NCBI GenBank assembly: GCA_012845835.1
Contig: JABAKD010000014.1
Coordinates: 11,999,219 to 12,063,218, forward strand
Length of the DNA stretch: 64,000 nt
Origin: Undaria pinnatifida
Taxonomy: Eukaryota; Sar; Phaeophyceae; Laminariales; Alariaceae
Reading direction: 5' to 3'
The notes below the pieces were generated by a model, which was not told the origin of the DNA, did no database searches, and saw nothing but the letters and a program-made list of their open reading frames with translations. Of the stretch, positions 35,851 to 47,738 are shown piece by piece. Made by a program: the position numbers and the translations under genes. Numbering within the stretch: the first letter of the stretch is position 1; the number at the start of each line of letters is the position of its first letter.

Positions 35851-36757
35851 TTTTATTACAAAAAATGGAAATACACTCCAGCTGTGAGATCGAAGATTTC
35901 GTCGAAACTCATCTTTTGCAAGCTGTGTGTGATGCTCCGATCGCGCGTATATTGTCCTCATTAAGGATGTAGGTCGGCGACTCCCCTTACAACTACAGTG
36001 TAGCTATCAGGGTCAACAGGGTGATGTTAGTCAGTCTGTGCGCGGAAACTATAAAACCCGTTTTTTAAAGGGACCAAATCTGACAGCTGTGGAGGGAACT
36101 GTATCCGTTTATCAAGTGCATCCTGTAAGTCGAATAACCGGTGAGGGGGGGTCGGAGGTTTGAAGGACGTGGGGGCCTGGTTTTGATCAAAAGCGAGAGG
36201 GGTTGGAGGCGGGGGGGAAGGGGGGGGGGGGGGGGGGGGGCGGACGGGCGGGCAATTTGTGCGTGGAAGCTATAAATCCTTGTAAGGGGATAAATCTGAC
36301 GGTTTTGGGGAAGAAAAAAAATAAAGAAAAGGAACCAGTTTATCATCGGGGGGGGGGGGGGTTGGGGCGGGGGGGGGGCGTGTGGGGCAGCTCAATCTGT
36401 GCGTGGGAACTATACATCATTTTGAGGGGATAAATGTGACGGTTTTGGAAATAATTCATCAGTTTATCATGTATATCCTGGGGTAAGTCGTACATTCACT
36501 GAGTAGAGAGAGGGCGGAGTGTTCGAGGGGGTGGGGGTGGGATGGGGTGGGGTGATTAGGGAGGTGGGGGGTGGGGGCGTGGGGGGGGGGGGTCGAGGAG
36601 GCGTGGGGGGGGGAAAGGAAGGGTTTTAGGTGAGGGGTTTGCTATGCGTGTGGTGCTAGGTCTAGTCGATGGTGCGGGTGGTGGGGAAGAAGGGGGCGTT
36701 CGGGGCAAGGGGGGGGGGGGGGAAGCAGCGGCATTGATAGCTCTAGAAAGATAATGT
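35851..36757 (-). mobile_element. CRE copy F, 5'-truncated
   Basis: The 3' end is at about 35875, followed by the usual TATAAA-containing modules and G runs up to an AGAAAGATAATG block. It then breaks into unrelated sequence at 36757. It lies 5' to 5' with copy G, 340 bp away, making a large inverted pair. Confidence 0.75.
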
Positions 36758-37097
36758 TGTCTCACATATACGATTACGTATATATATCACAGCTGACGCA
36801 TTTCATGCCTCCACCAGAAACATACAAAAGTGAAATCGGGAGTCAGCCTACCATGTGCCAGGTCCATACTGGTGCGTTCGTCTTGTTACTCGAGCCTGTA
36901 AAAACCGATTATACCGCCGTTACTATGTATGCTTGGTTGTCGAGAGGTGGGACGCCGCAGCTGTAAATAAAATAGCCAAACGCAGCATCAATTTGACAAA
37001 GCAGATGAAACTGCTGGCCGGCACCCAAACTGGATTGGTTCCAATATCAACTGCTAGAAAAGGGTTAGATGCAACAGTTACGGTCTGGTCTGTCTGG
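36758..37097. other. unique spacer between inverted CRE copies
   Basis: 340 bp unrelated to CRE. A short plus frame (36754-36966) is open, without motif. Confidence 0.5.
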
Positions 37098-39222
37098 TCA
37101 TCTCATTAACCATCTAGCCATCCATGCCGTAGCTCCAACTCATCTCCGCCCTCCCGCCCCCCCACCCCCCCCTTTGTTCCCCGCCCAGTTCGTTCAAACG
37201 CCCCACTTACAATCGAAATCGGCCAGTGTAATAAATACTTCTAAGCAATTGATATCACGTCATTATCTTTCTAGCCATCCATGACTTAGATTTCATTCAT
37301 CACCCCTCCCCCCCTCCGACGCCCCCTCCTTCCCCACACCCCGCACGGTCGCCTAGACCCAACACCGCGCGTATAGCAAGCCCCGACATATATGATTAGT
37401 ACGCGCGATCGGAGGAAATATCAGTGTCGACTAAACCTTTGATGTCATAGCTGGAGTGTATTCAAATATTATATGTGACCTAAACCTCTTGAGAACCCTC
37501 CATCCCCCCCTGCCCCCGTAAATATTTTTTCCTCGCTTCCTCTTGCTTAAACGCCCCACCTAATATCGAAATCCGCCAGAGTAATAAACACTTCCACGCC
37601 CTGGATATCGCCTCGTTATCTTTTTAGAGCCGTCCATGCCGCTGCTGCAATTCCCACCCACCCCCGCCCCCAACGCCCCCTCCTTCCCCACTACCCGCAC
37701 CATCGCCTAGACCTCGCACCACGCGTATATATAGCAAACCCCTACATCTCTGCGACCTAAAGCCCTCCCCCCCCGCCCCCCGCCCCCCCGGCACATCCCC
37801 CCCCCCCTCCCCCACAAGAAGGATTTATAGTTTCGACGCACAAATTGACCTGCCCCACCTGTCCCCTCCCCCCTCCCGCCCCCCTTTTGATCAAAATCAG
37901 GCCCCCACGTCCTTCAAAACTCCGCCCACCCCTCACCGGATATTCGACTTACAGGATTCACTTGATAACTGATGCATTTCCATCCACATCTGTCGGATTT
38001 TGTGTCCCTCAGAAACGGGTTTTATAGTTTCCGCGAACAGGGTGCCTAACATCACCCTGTTGACCCTGATAGCTACACTGTACAGTCGTCCCCGCTTTAA
38101 AGACGCTCGGCTTAAGTCAACTCCCCGCTATAAAGACGACATTTTTTACAGAACCATAGGGTTAGGGTTAGGGTTAGGGTTAGTCACATCCTCCCTTTCA
38201 GAAGCCGAAGTCCGCTCTCGTCTTGAGGAAGTTCGTTCCTACTTGTACGCGAAAGGGGGAAACGGCGAATACAGCGAATCGCTATTCCTTCTTTCGAGAA
38301 CCGTTCATTCGTTTACACATGAAACTCAAGTCAAGCGTAGAGCGAAGGGGAGGGGTGAGGTGCAGTCCACCCTTCGTGATGCATGGAAGTCGTAGTTTGG
38401 GAATGCCGTTCTTTGGGCTAAGGTCGCTGGTGCGATCTGTGATTTTGCTTCGGTCGGCAAACATGTTTCATGCTCTGTGTGGATTCGGTTTTTAAAACTG
38501 CAGTGGAGTGAGCTCTCTTTGTTTCAGCGTTGTGCGTGTTTCGTGCTTCATGGTGTTATTTTTCCCCTGTACTCGAGCTGTGTGGTTTCGGGCGCAGGTG
38601 GCTCTCTGGTTGGTACGTGACGTTGAAACGGCAGTACGCAAATTTTTCATGTGGTGACTGCATCAAGCGTAGGCTTCAGAGGAGTGATTTTCAAGTGGGC
38701 CAACGAGAGACTAAATGTACTCGAATATAGGTTCCCTTGTTTGTAAATACGAACGCAAAGCACGCGCAGTCCACACACGCAAGTAGTCTATGTGCAGCGC
38801 CAAGGTTGTAGTTTCTCAGGTTGGCGCGGGTGGAGGTGATGTCCGCGAAAACTTAAATTCTACATACCTACAACGGCGTGGTGATTCTTTTTCGGCGTTT
38901 GCCTGTCATGCCAGTATTCCTGCTGAAATGGCGCGTCGTTTGACGTAGGTTATGTCTCCGTTGACCCCGGGGAAGGGGAGTTATTGTCCCCGGAAAGTTA
39001 AAGACGATTCCCCGGGTTAAAGACGCCCTGAAAAAAAAAAAACATGTGCGTCTTTAAAGCGGGGTCGACTGTAGTTGCAAAGGGAGTCGCCGACCTATAT
39101 CCTTAATGAGGACACACAACCCTGTAATACGCGCGACCGGAGTATCACACACAGCTTGCAAATATGAGTTTCGACAAAATATTCGACCTCACAGCTGGAG
39201 TGTATTTTCATTTTTTTAATAT
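37098..39222 (+). mobile_element. CRE copy G, interrupted by a pogo-like element
   Basis: The CRE sequence runs from 37098 to 38082, stops in the middle of GCTACACTGTAGTT, and resumes at 39072 with GTTGCAAAGGGAGTCGCC, ending at the common 3' end near 39205. Copy B at 28338 onward shows the uninterrupted sequence. Confidence 0.8.
38083..39071. mobile_element. pogo/Tigger-like DNA transposon, non-autonomous, 989 bp
   Basis: The ends are inverted copies starting CAGTCG(T/A)CCCCGCTTTAAA and extending to about 24 bp with one mismatch. The target duplication is TA (38081-38082 and 39072-39073), typical of Tc1/mariner-type elements; the CAGT start and subterminal style recall pogo/Tigger. Further copies of CCCCG(C/G)xTTAAAGACG-like motifs lie inside both ends (38110-38135, 38985-39030), possible transposase sites. 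The open frame at 38180-38395 (SEAEVRSRLEEVRSYL) has no transposase motif, and no DDE domain is seen. A (GGGTTA)n run of about 27 bp lies at 38159-38184. Confidence 0.8.
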
Positions 39223-40455
39223 GTCAAGCGCTCAGAGACGGCCCCACGTGGTAGCCTACGTGGTAGCCTGAGTGATCCGAGAAATTTAGGTGGTTGACGG
39301 CAATACACGCAAGAAGGCTTGTCTGAACTCGTCGGCTTTCAGGAGATTTCAACCCACCCGGGTATGCTTTATTATTCCCCCCTTGAAATTTATTCGAGTC
39401 CCTTACGGACACTATCATGACGTATGAAGAGTGGTTTTATATATTATACAAATTGAAATGCTACAAAGGCTGAAAAAATCAAAAACTTGTGAGATGTTTC
39501 GGAACTAGTAGATAAAAACGATAAAGGCAAGTAAACTAAAAGGGGGGCAAGGGGAAATCCGCTTCCAACCCCCCCCACCCCCCTCCCCCCAACCCCTCCC
39601 CCTGGTCTTTTGACCCCCTTTGTCCCCCCCTCCCCCTTGGTCCCCTCCTCCCCCTTTCTTTATTTCCCTCCCTACCCAATAAACAGAAATAGGCCACATG
39701 CGTCCACACACAAGAAGTATAGTATATTACTGCGACCTTGTATACCCTCACCAGAAACTCACTGAACCCCCCTCCCCAACCTTAGGCTAAAAAGATGTTA
39801 TCAAACTTCACACTGCTACGAAAGGCTAATGTAGCCGTCCAATTGGTAAGAAGTTCGGACCCAGTAGATAGACAAGAGACAAAGCACCGGATATACCCCC
39901 CCGCGCCCCTCCCTCACTTCTTACCCGATTGAACATAACTCTGCCACAGGTTTTAACTCCTTTTATCCGCCCCACTACATGCCACAGGTTTAAACACATG
40001 AATATTATCATATAGCACTGCAATATCTGTCGCGTTAAACCTCCCACCACTTCGTCCACACCAAAGTATTCAATAAGCAGGCTAATCACATATACACAAC
40101 CTTGTAAACTTATATTTCAAGGCTTCGACCCTAGCCTCGCTAAGTGTTTCTTTTCAACCCACAGTGTAGCAAAAAAATAAAAACAGCTATGGTCAAAATA
40201 TGAACCGTACCGGTAATATAAGTGTAATATGATACCAGTACAACCCATAGTTGTCAAGGTTGGTTGTTGCATGTTTATATCCAGGGATAAAATAAGCATT
40301 TTACCATACTTGACAAAATCCGCGAGGGGGAACGTTGAAATTCCCAAGCGTCCCTCGCAACTTCCTTTTAAGCCCCCCAAAGCAGTTTTCTCGGCGTATA
40401 TTAACACTTTTGCAGACATGGACAACAGGCCACCTCCCCAACCACTGTTAAAAAA
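39223..40455. other. no confident gene
   Basis: Includes a C-rich stretch (39540-39680). A minus frame at 40117-40575 (152 codons) is hydrophobic and overlaps the tandem repeat on its right. It has no motif. Confidence 0.4.
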
Positions 40456-40460
40456 TATGT

Positions 40461-40900
40461 ATTTGAAAACGCTACTCTGAAACAACACGATAACGAAGTC
40501 TAGAACATCACCTAAAAAATACACGTATAGCAACAGCCACGCAAACACAAAATAAAACGTGTTCAAAAACACCACTCTGAGACAACACGATAACGAAGCC
40601 TAGAACATAAACCAAAACATACACGTGCAGCAACAACCACGCAAACACAAAATAAAACGTGTTCAAAAACACCACTCTGAGACAACACGATAACGAAGCC
40701 TAGAACATAAACCAAAACATACACGTGCAGCAACAACCACGCAAACACAAAATAAAACGTGTTCAAAAACACCACTCTGAGACAACACGATAACGAAGCC
40801 TAGAACATAAACTAAAACAACCACGCGGACACAAAATAATATGTATTCGAAAACACCACTCTGAAACAACACGATAACGAAGTCTAGAACACCAACCAAA
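40461..40900. repeat. 100-bp tandem repeat, about 4.3 units
   Basis: Units begin at 40461, 40561, 40661 and 40761 with (G/A)TT(C/T)(A/G)AAAAC, and a shortened last unit starts near 40845. The units at 40561 and 40661 are almost identical and the outer ones are diverged, as expected from unequal exchange. Hydrophobic minus-strand frames over it are repeat artefacts. Confidence 0.9.
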
Positions 40901-41296
40901 AATGCCCACACATTAAAACCATATACACGTCTACATACGAAACCCAAGGTAAAAAAATGAAACCGATGTACCCTGGATTCTACGTTGAGGTCCCTACGAC
41001 TCGGGAACATTGCATAGTCTACATACGTCTTTGCACACACCTAAAATACGTCAAAACTGCTGTTTGTTGCCAAATAACAGGTTCATCAAGAACGCAAAAA
41101 CAAACAGAACAAGAGACGAGGTAATCGTAGCAGTGCCCATCATTATAGCACATCACCTCCTTTGCAATTGGTTTTGGGCATCAGCGAACTGGGTCCAACG
41201 CATGCCCGTAGTGTTTTAGGTGGAGTGAGGAGTGGTAGTAAAAATGAAGTGCGCTGCTCGATAACCTGTTCCTGACCGTCGGTATACTGAACAATC

Positions 41297-42438
41297 TTCG
41301 GGCCGCGTCTCCTCCGTATCAGGTGTATGCGGAATTCTACCTGTCGTTTTCAAGCAAGCGGTTGCGTTGACATATACAACCTGGCTTGATGGAAAGGAAG
41401 GCAACACCACTCAGCGATCATCTACTACACGCCAGGGCATGTTTTCATGACCAACACTAACAAGAGCAGCAGACATGGACGCGACATCTACAGGACCACA
41501 ACATTTTCGACGACAGTGGGGAGAAAACAGGACGTATAACCGTACACTAGATAATAACAATGTGAAAAAGAAGTATAGACAGTTATGTTAACACGGCGGT
41601 AGACCACAATACCAATCTCGTGCCTCCGGCCGTTTGCATGATCGCCTGACAACCTATACCAAACGCAGTAGCATATGCCTGACAAAGTAAAGTCGCGCTC
41701 GCGTTCAATAGTGGTGACGTCGCATGACCACGTCACCTCGCTTGGTGTATTTGTAAGATGTATCTCCGTCTTAGAGTTGGCGACCTCAGAGCCCCATATC
41801 GGCACGGCAAAAATCATAGGCGTAAAATCGTATATGTGAGACAATAATAATGTGAAAAGGAGGTACAGACAGATATGTTAAAATTGCGGTAAACCGCACT
41901 ACCAACTTATTACGTAGGGTATTCCGTACATACCGTCTGCATGATCGCCTTTCAACCTATGCCAAGCGAAGTATGACTAACGAAGTAACGTAATTGAGCG
42001 CGTGTACACTACGCGTTCCTTTCAAAACATTAACGATTCGCATCTCTGTTTCGTTTTCAATGGCAGTGACATTGCATGACCACATTACCTCGTCTGTTGT
42101 ATTTGGCAATATGTATCTCGTTCTTATAATTAGCGATGTCAGAAAATAATGGTATCTACATGATGATTGTACCTATCGATTGAATTATTATTTTTCTTTA
42201 TCCATGTACAATAACGAATTGTGAAGCTTTTAACACGTGTTTACTACATCTAAGAACTGGGTTGCATACTACCTGTAACATCAAACGTTGTATTAAAATA
42301 AACATTACCAGGCGGGTGAAAAAAAGGGGTGTCTTCTTGCTGCAACCGTCAGATTCGTCCCTTTAAGGGTTTATAGTTTCCCCACATATTGAAATGCTCG
42401 CCCCTCCCTCCCCCCCCCTATCCCTCTTGTTCAAACAC
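41297..42438 (+). mobile_element. CRE copy H, left half
   Basis: Begins at GGGCCGCGTCTCC like copy B and follows it closely through the two modules of about 350 bp and the CATGTACAATAACG segment. It ends at CTTGTTCAAACAC. The remainder is at 57125-58302. The break is filled by the LTR element. Confidence 0.85.
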
Positions 42439-42953
42439 TCTAAAGGTGTCGTGGTGCCGGAAGGTGGGAGGGAAAGGACGCAGGGGTATCAGCTTCTCTT
42501 GGAGACAGCACCGGTTCTTCTTTATAGATTTCTCATTATTGGCGTTGAGCTATGAGAAGCTCGAGGAGACAGGAAAGTAGAAGAGGAGGAGAAGGAGGAG
42601 AAGGAGGAGGAGTAAGAGTGAGAGCACGGGGGTGGCGAGAAGCTCACAGAGTTGGCTTCACCCCAGCATTGCTGCTGTGCTGTCTTCCTTTACCTATGGA
42701 ACGTACAAGGAACGTTCACCTAGATGTTTTATATTCCCATGAGCGCCTAACGCGCTTACTTCTATCTATCTTGTCTAGAGGAAGAACGTTCGGTTACCGA
42801 GAACGCTCTTGTGGTATTAGCTAGCTAGATTCTACGGCTCATCCGGTTCACTTAGAATATTCCGTTCATGAGAATGTTCTTATGGTCAATAGGCCATGAC
42901 TCTGCGAACTATCTTACCGGATCTATTGCCAGATATACTGACACTTTATTACA
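42439..42953 (+). repeat. left LTR
   Basis: Shares with 56600-57124 the order AAGGTGTCGTG(G/A)TGCCGG, a GGA-rich tract, GGAACGTACAAGGAACGTTC, CGAGAACGCTCTTGTGGTAT and TATACTGACACT. The repeated GAACGTTC-type palindromes could be regulatory sites. The first bases have mutated (TCTA for TGTG). Confidence 0.85.
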
Positions 42954-43098
42954 TCAGCCCACCCTGAATAGTCGTAGATGTAGATCACCTGCCCATCAAA
43001 GGATGTCAACAAAACATCCAAAATTGGAATGGGGATCGAAGATTCGGCTATTCGAAACAAACGGAAATGAGGCTATAGATTCCCCTAAACCTCGTAAT

Positions 43099-43170
43099 AA
43101 TGAGGCTTAAACGCCTCATTGCAAGGTATACAACCCTATGATTGAGCTCACAACCGTGAGAGCTCGAGAA
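43099..43170 (+). other. two consecutive hairpins in the LTR-element leader
   Basis: AATGAGGC at 43099 pairs with GCCTCATT at 43113-43120 around a 6-base loop. About 25 bp later GAGCTCAC pairs with GTGAGAGCTC with one bulge. They sit about 150 bp inside the left LTR, where packaging or dimerisation signals lie in LTR elements. That role is inference. Confidence 0.4.
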
Positions 43171-43299
43171 AGGGTATGTAGCTACGGTATACCAGTAGCA
43201 ATCGGCCTACGATAACACGAAGGGCGCGGCCATTGAGCGCAAGAATGCGAAGGGTGCCATAGAAGAAGGTATAGACGCGGAAACCAAGTCAGAAGAGAA

Positions 43300-46200
43300 T
43301 AAGGGAACACGTGTCACGCTGTGAAGGCCAGACAATTTTACGGCTTGAAGCGTAAATCCGAAGGGGCGGGCGGTCGGCCCATTTGCCGGAAGATAATAGA
43401 GAAATCAAGGAACACCTGCCTAACAGAACATCAGAGTCCGCTACGTTGGACATGGACAGCTGACGTGGGGATATCGGTTGGACGGGCACGAAGAGAAACA
43501 ACCAAGACGCGAAGAAGTACGCAAGCGTCGGGCCATTAATCGAAAGGCAGAAGAGAAAGAGCCTGAAACAAGAGAAAACAAAGAACAGTGCCCAAAATAA
43601 TGTCAGGGCCCGCAAGGTTGGACCTGGAAGGCTGACGTGGGACCATTGGTCGAAAGGCAAAACTATATAAAAAAAAAGTACGCTGAGGTGTAACGGAAAC
43701 ACAGGGGCCGTAATGTGGGACCTTGGAGGCTAGCATAAGGCCCTTGGTCGAACTGTAGAACGGGAAACCGAGGCGACCAAAACGAATCGCGAAAACGCAG
43801 TGAGAGACAACACCTAGACAGTGGCACAGATAACACCAAAATGGTGGCACTGGAGGCGTGTGTGATACGCCGGAAAGCTTAACCGAGGGGAACAGTAGAG
43901 TACCCTTGAAAGCTATCTGGGTACAGTACCATGAAAACGGGAAGAAATATGTGGTGAGGTCACCTAGCCAAAGCTATACGCAAACAAGGACGAAACTGAA
44001 ACGTAGACACCAGAAAGACGAAAGCACTATCGGAAGCCGGAAAGAGAGTCGACATATGACACCTTGAGAGGCTATCTAATAACGGAAACAATGCCAGCAA
44101 ACGTAGCGAGGCTATTCAACCATAACAAAGCAAGCCGAAAATGGGGTCAACAAGAAGATACTTGTTCAGCTCAAATCAGCGCTGGAAGTGTCTAGCTCCA
44201 GAAAGAATGCAGGGAACAAAGACAAATATGAAGAAAACCGAAGCTAGGTACTATACGTCGGGAACATGAGGTCGCTAACGCGGAGCAACCCTAGAAAGGT
44301 AACCTCGAAAAATGCACGGAAAAACGGGAAGAAGGCAAATCGTGTCATAGCAACGTACTGCAGCCTGGAAAAAAGAAGGAGAGTCTATAGAAAGGGACCT
44401 TGAAAGGCTTCTTTGAGAAAACGAACAACACTAGGTACGTAGGGAAGGAATTTATCCGAAAACGATTTCGCCGAAAACACAACACGAAAGGGGGTCAACT
44501 TGGAATGCCTAAATGGGCTGCGAAGCCTAACAGGGGTCAAAACATGGGACCGATGCGACAAGCACGCCAACAAGCCAAGAGCAAAACGGGAGCCACGAGG
44601 GGACGGCCTGTGGACTGCATAGTCAGGACGGGCTGTAAACCCATGATTAAGGCCGGTGTAGTTAAACCCTATGGACAGGTATGCCGAAAAGAAACAAGAA
44701 AAAGTGAAGACCTGTTGGCTTCAAAGCCAAGACGGGGATCAGCGTCATTGGACCGTAGGGGCATGGGTGCCCAGAGGAAAATGTAAGAAATAGTGGTCCA
44801 GGGGAATAGATCCGCTGGCTTCAAAACTAGAACGGAGCCCGATAGCAACGGGCTCTTGGGGGGCAGGTACGACCAAACAAAAAAGCACAGGCCAAAGAGA
44901 ACCGACAGATGGGCTGGAGAGCCAGCACGGGACCGCTAACGTGGAACCTAAGGGGGGCTCTCAATGTGAAGCCAGTGGTCGACAATATGGGACCATAGAC
45001 AGTAGCAATAGCTGGAATGCCGTAATACCAAGTGGCCGGGGCTAAAGTGCAGCGGCGTCAGTCGTGGGTAGAAGTACGCCAAGAAGCAAGAGAGGTCCAA
45101 CAACAAAAGGGAAGTATGCCAAGGGGCAGGGAAAGTCCAACAGCAACAAGAAAGGAGGTAATGCCTCGCGAAAAACGAAGCGAAATAACGCGGAAAGCAC
45201 CCATGTTGTCACCAATCGCAAAGGGCGAGGTGGGAACGACACGACAGAAAACCTCGACATGGTTCGGAAACGCCATGGTTCGTCGGTGTGCACGAAACGT
45301 GGGCAGGCTACATCGGCGGTAGAAGGCGGAAGCAAAACCACAAAGGCGAACTCACGTCGTACTGTAGGAAAGTAGAAAAACTTGGGCACAAGTTCAAGAT
45401 CACGGCGCTCATGAAGATAACCGAAAACGATCAAATGCCATACTTTGAATTTGTAATCAGAAGACAGAAGGCATACTACTACGTTCAAACGTTGTTGGGG
45501 CCTCAATGATACTCAGACTGTAAGGGAGTACTTTGGGGAGCCACGAGGCCATATTACTGACGATACTGGTACCTACCAGGTAGAATTATACTGAGACAGT
45601 AAGGTTCAAAGCTTATACGCGCACTAGGCGTTCACAAACAAATTCTCCAAGAAGAAAGGAGAGAAGGCTACTACGGTCGGTCGTTTGCTGCGCACAGCGA
45701 TAACCACTAAGGAGCAAGCGTGCCCAGAAATACCAAGAAGAAAGAAAACAAATAATACCCTCGTTGCATGGACGCGAAAGTTGAAGGTAGAGTTTCCGAA
45801 AAAGTACGAATGCCAGAGTCGGGAGAAAATACGTTCCGAAAACGCACACACTGCCGAGAGGAGGGGGTGTACGTTCCCATCCGGCACATAGTGCAGGGGG
45901 AAGGAAAAACCAAGATAGAAAAAACAAGCTAACACGATATTATTTTCAAACTCATACCGTGAGAGCGGTAAAACGGGGTCTTAACGCAACGGAGGGCTAA
46001 GAAACTCTGCGAACGAGCACGCACATGGTGCAAACGATATCTCGGCTGAGAAGGAATCAGACGAAACTGTTACGATGTCGCGGGCTGATACCGTAAGCCG
46101 GACAGAAGGAGGGGGCAAGTCACGTACAACTCTAATAATGCTAGTGGCGCGCATGCACAGCGTGCAAGCAAAGTTCAGGCTAATAAGGACCAAGCGAAAC

Positions 46201-46430
46201 TACCATGGTTTCGGGGGTTGATACTATAAAGAAGCCTGGGGGGGGGGGTCGTGAACAAACGAAGGACCCGAAAATACTAGCAAAAAGTTGACGTCGTGAA
46301 ACTCTGAAAATGTGGCCTACTATAAAGCCATTCCTGTTGGAAACTAAGCCACGAAAAATCGGGGAAAACATACGCGAAGCACTTGGATGTCCAATCGAGA
46401 AGAGGAGACTTGTGCAGGGCGATACGACGC
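43300..46430. repeat. decayed long-period repeats in the LTR-element interior
   Basis: Phrases like GCTGACGTGGGACCATTGGTCGAAAGGC recur in altered form at about 43455, 43635 and 43725, and similar CTTGAAAGGCT(A/T) phrases recur at about 43910, 44065 and 44400. The stretch is purine-rich on this strand and has no long credible ORF. Confidence 0.4.
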
Positions 46431-46775
46431 AGATAAGGTGGACAACACGCTCCAACAAGCACCTACGGCGTGCGTAGGGCAGAAAACAGAGTAAAGGCTA
46501 GAGCACGTACTAGGTATACCACAGTGGTAACAGAACAAATACGACGCCTCAATAAGCACCTAATGACGTACGTAATGTAAAGAGTTGGGAAAGGGCTAAG
46601 ACACATATATATATATGCTATAACGGTAAGAAAACAAATACGACGCCTCAATAAGCACCTATGACTTACGTAGTGCAAAAAGCAGAAGAATAAGTAAGGT
46701 GGGCATACCACAGCGGTTTTGGAGACAATACGATGCCCGAACATGCACCTATTTCGTACGTAGTGTAGAAAGCAA
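46430..46775. repeat. about four tandem units of 95-110 bp
   Basis: Each unit holds (A/C)ACGCCTCAATAAGCACCTA or a diverged form followed by GTACGTA(A/G)TG and a GCAGAA-like segment. Part of the minisatellite mosaic inside the LTR element. Confidence 0.65.
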
Positions 46776-46989
46776 GAAAAAATCCAAAAAAAAGAAAAAA
46801 CACACACACACACAGCGGATTCGCGGACAGAGGAACAAGGGTACGCTGAACCGACGGAAGGAAACGAAAACACGGCAGGTTTGGGCCAAGTTACGAAAAC
46901 GGGGCAGGTTGAACCGGCACAAACAGGAAGACGGAATCATCACAAATTTTCGGCCTGGTTACAAAAATGGAGCCAGCTAAATCAGTGGC

Positions 46990-47206
46990 TGGAAGGCCAG
47001 GGTAGGACACCGACGCAAGCACGCAAACATATGTGCTCGTCATGAGTGGAACGGCCCGAAACGTCAGGATAGCACACCGACACAAGTACGCAAACATATG
47101 TGCTGGTCAAAAGTGGGACAACCCGAAAAGTCAGGGTAGCACACCGACTCAATCACGCAAACATACGTGCTGTTTAAAAGTGTGACAACCTGAAAGGTCA
47201 AGGCAA
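46990..47206. repeat. three tandem units of about 72 bp
   Basis: The units share CACCGAC(A/G)CAAG(T/C)ACGCAAACATA, then GTGCTGGTCAAAAGTG and CCCGAAA(A/C)GTCAGG. Identity between neighbouring units is high by eye. Confidence 0.8.
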
Positions 47207-47738
47207 AGAAGAGGGACCTTGAAACTAACTGAACAACAAAATCTAACCCAAAAGATAAAATCAAGAAGCCAGTGCGCACAAAACAAATCCCATGAAAACA
47301 AATAACTCAAGAAGGAACTCAAGAAACACGGTTAGGGGGAGGGACAACAAGACAAAATGATAAGTGCGACTCAACGCGAAAATACCCTGGCTGCAGATAT
47401 CCCTGTCGCGTGGCGTTGTAGGCACGCCGGTCCGTAGATGATGCTTCGCGAAGATATGCAGTAGACACGCCGTAGGTTGATCCTGGAACCGGATGGTGTA
47501 GGGTTTGAAGGAAAATCCGATGGAACCTTGCTGATGGTCGTACTAGGCTGTGCTGCAGCGCTACGATCGCGAGACAGTGACGTCGTGGTGTTCGCGGAAG
47601 ATGTGGTAGGAGCGCTGGAGACGGATGATGGTCGAGTAGAACGCGTTGAGAAGCTCCGAGCACGAACCGGTGAGGACGGGTTGTTTGCGGACGATGCGGT
47701 TGGAGCTCTTTGACGGAAGAAGATGAGGCTGCAGTAGC

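Noticed and set aside
40461-40900. CRISPR array
   Set aside because: The units are continuous 100-bp tandem copies without repeat/spacer alternation, in a eukaryotic sequence.
40117-41040. hydrophobic minus-strand proteins
   Set aside because: The frames repeat with the 100-bp satellite, and the apparent membrane segments come from its A/T-rich composition.
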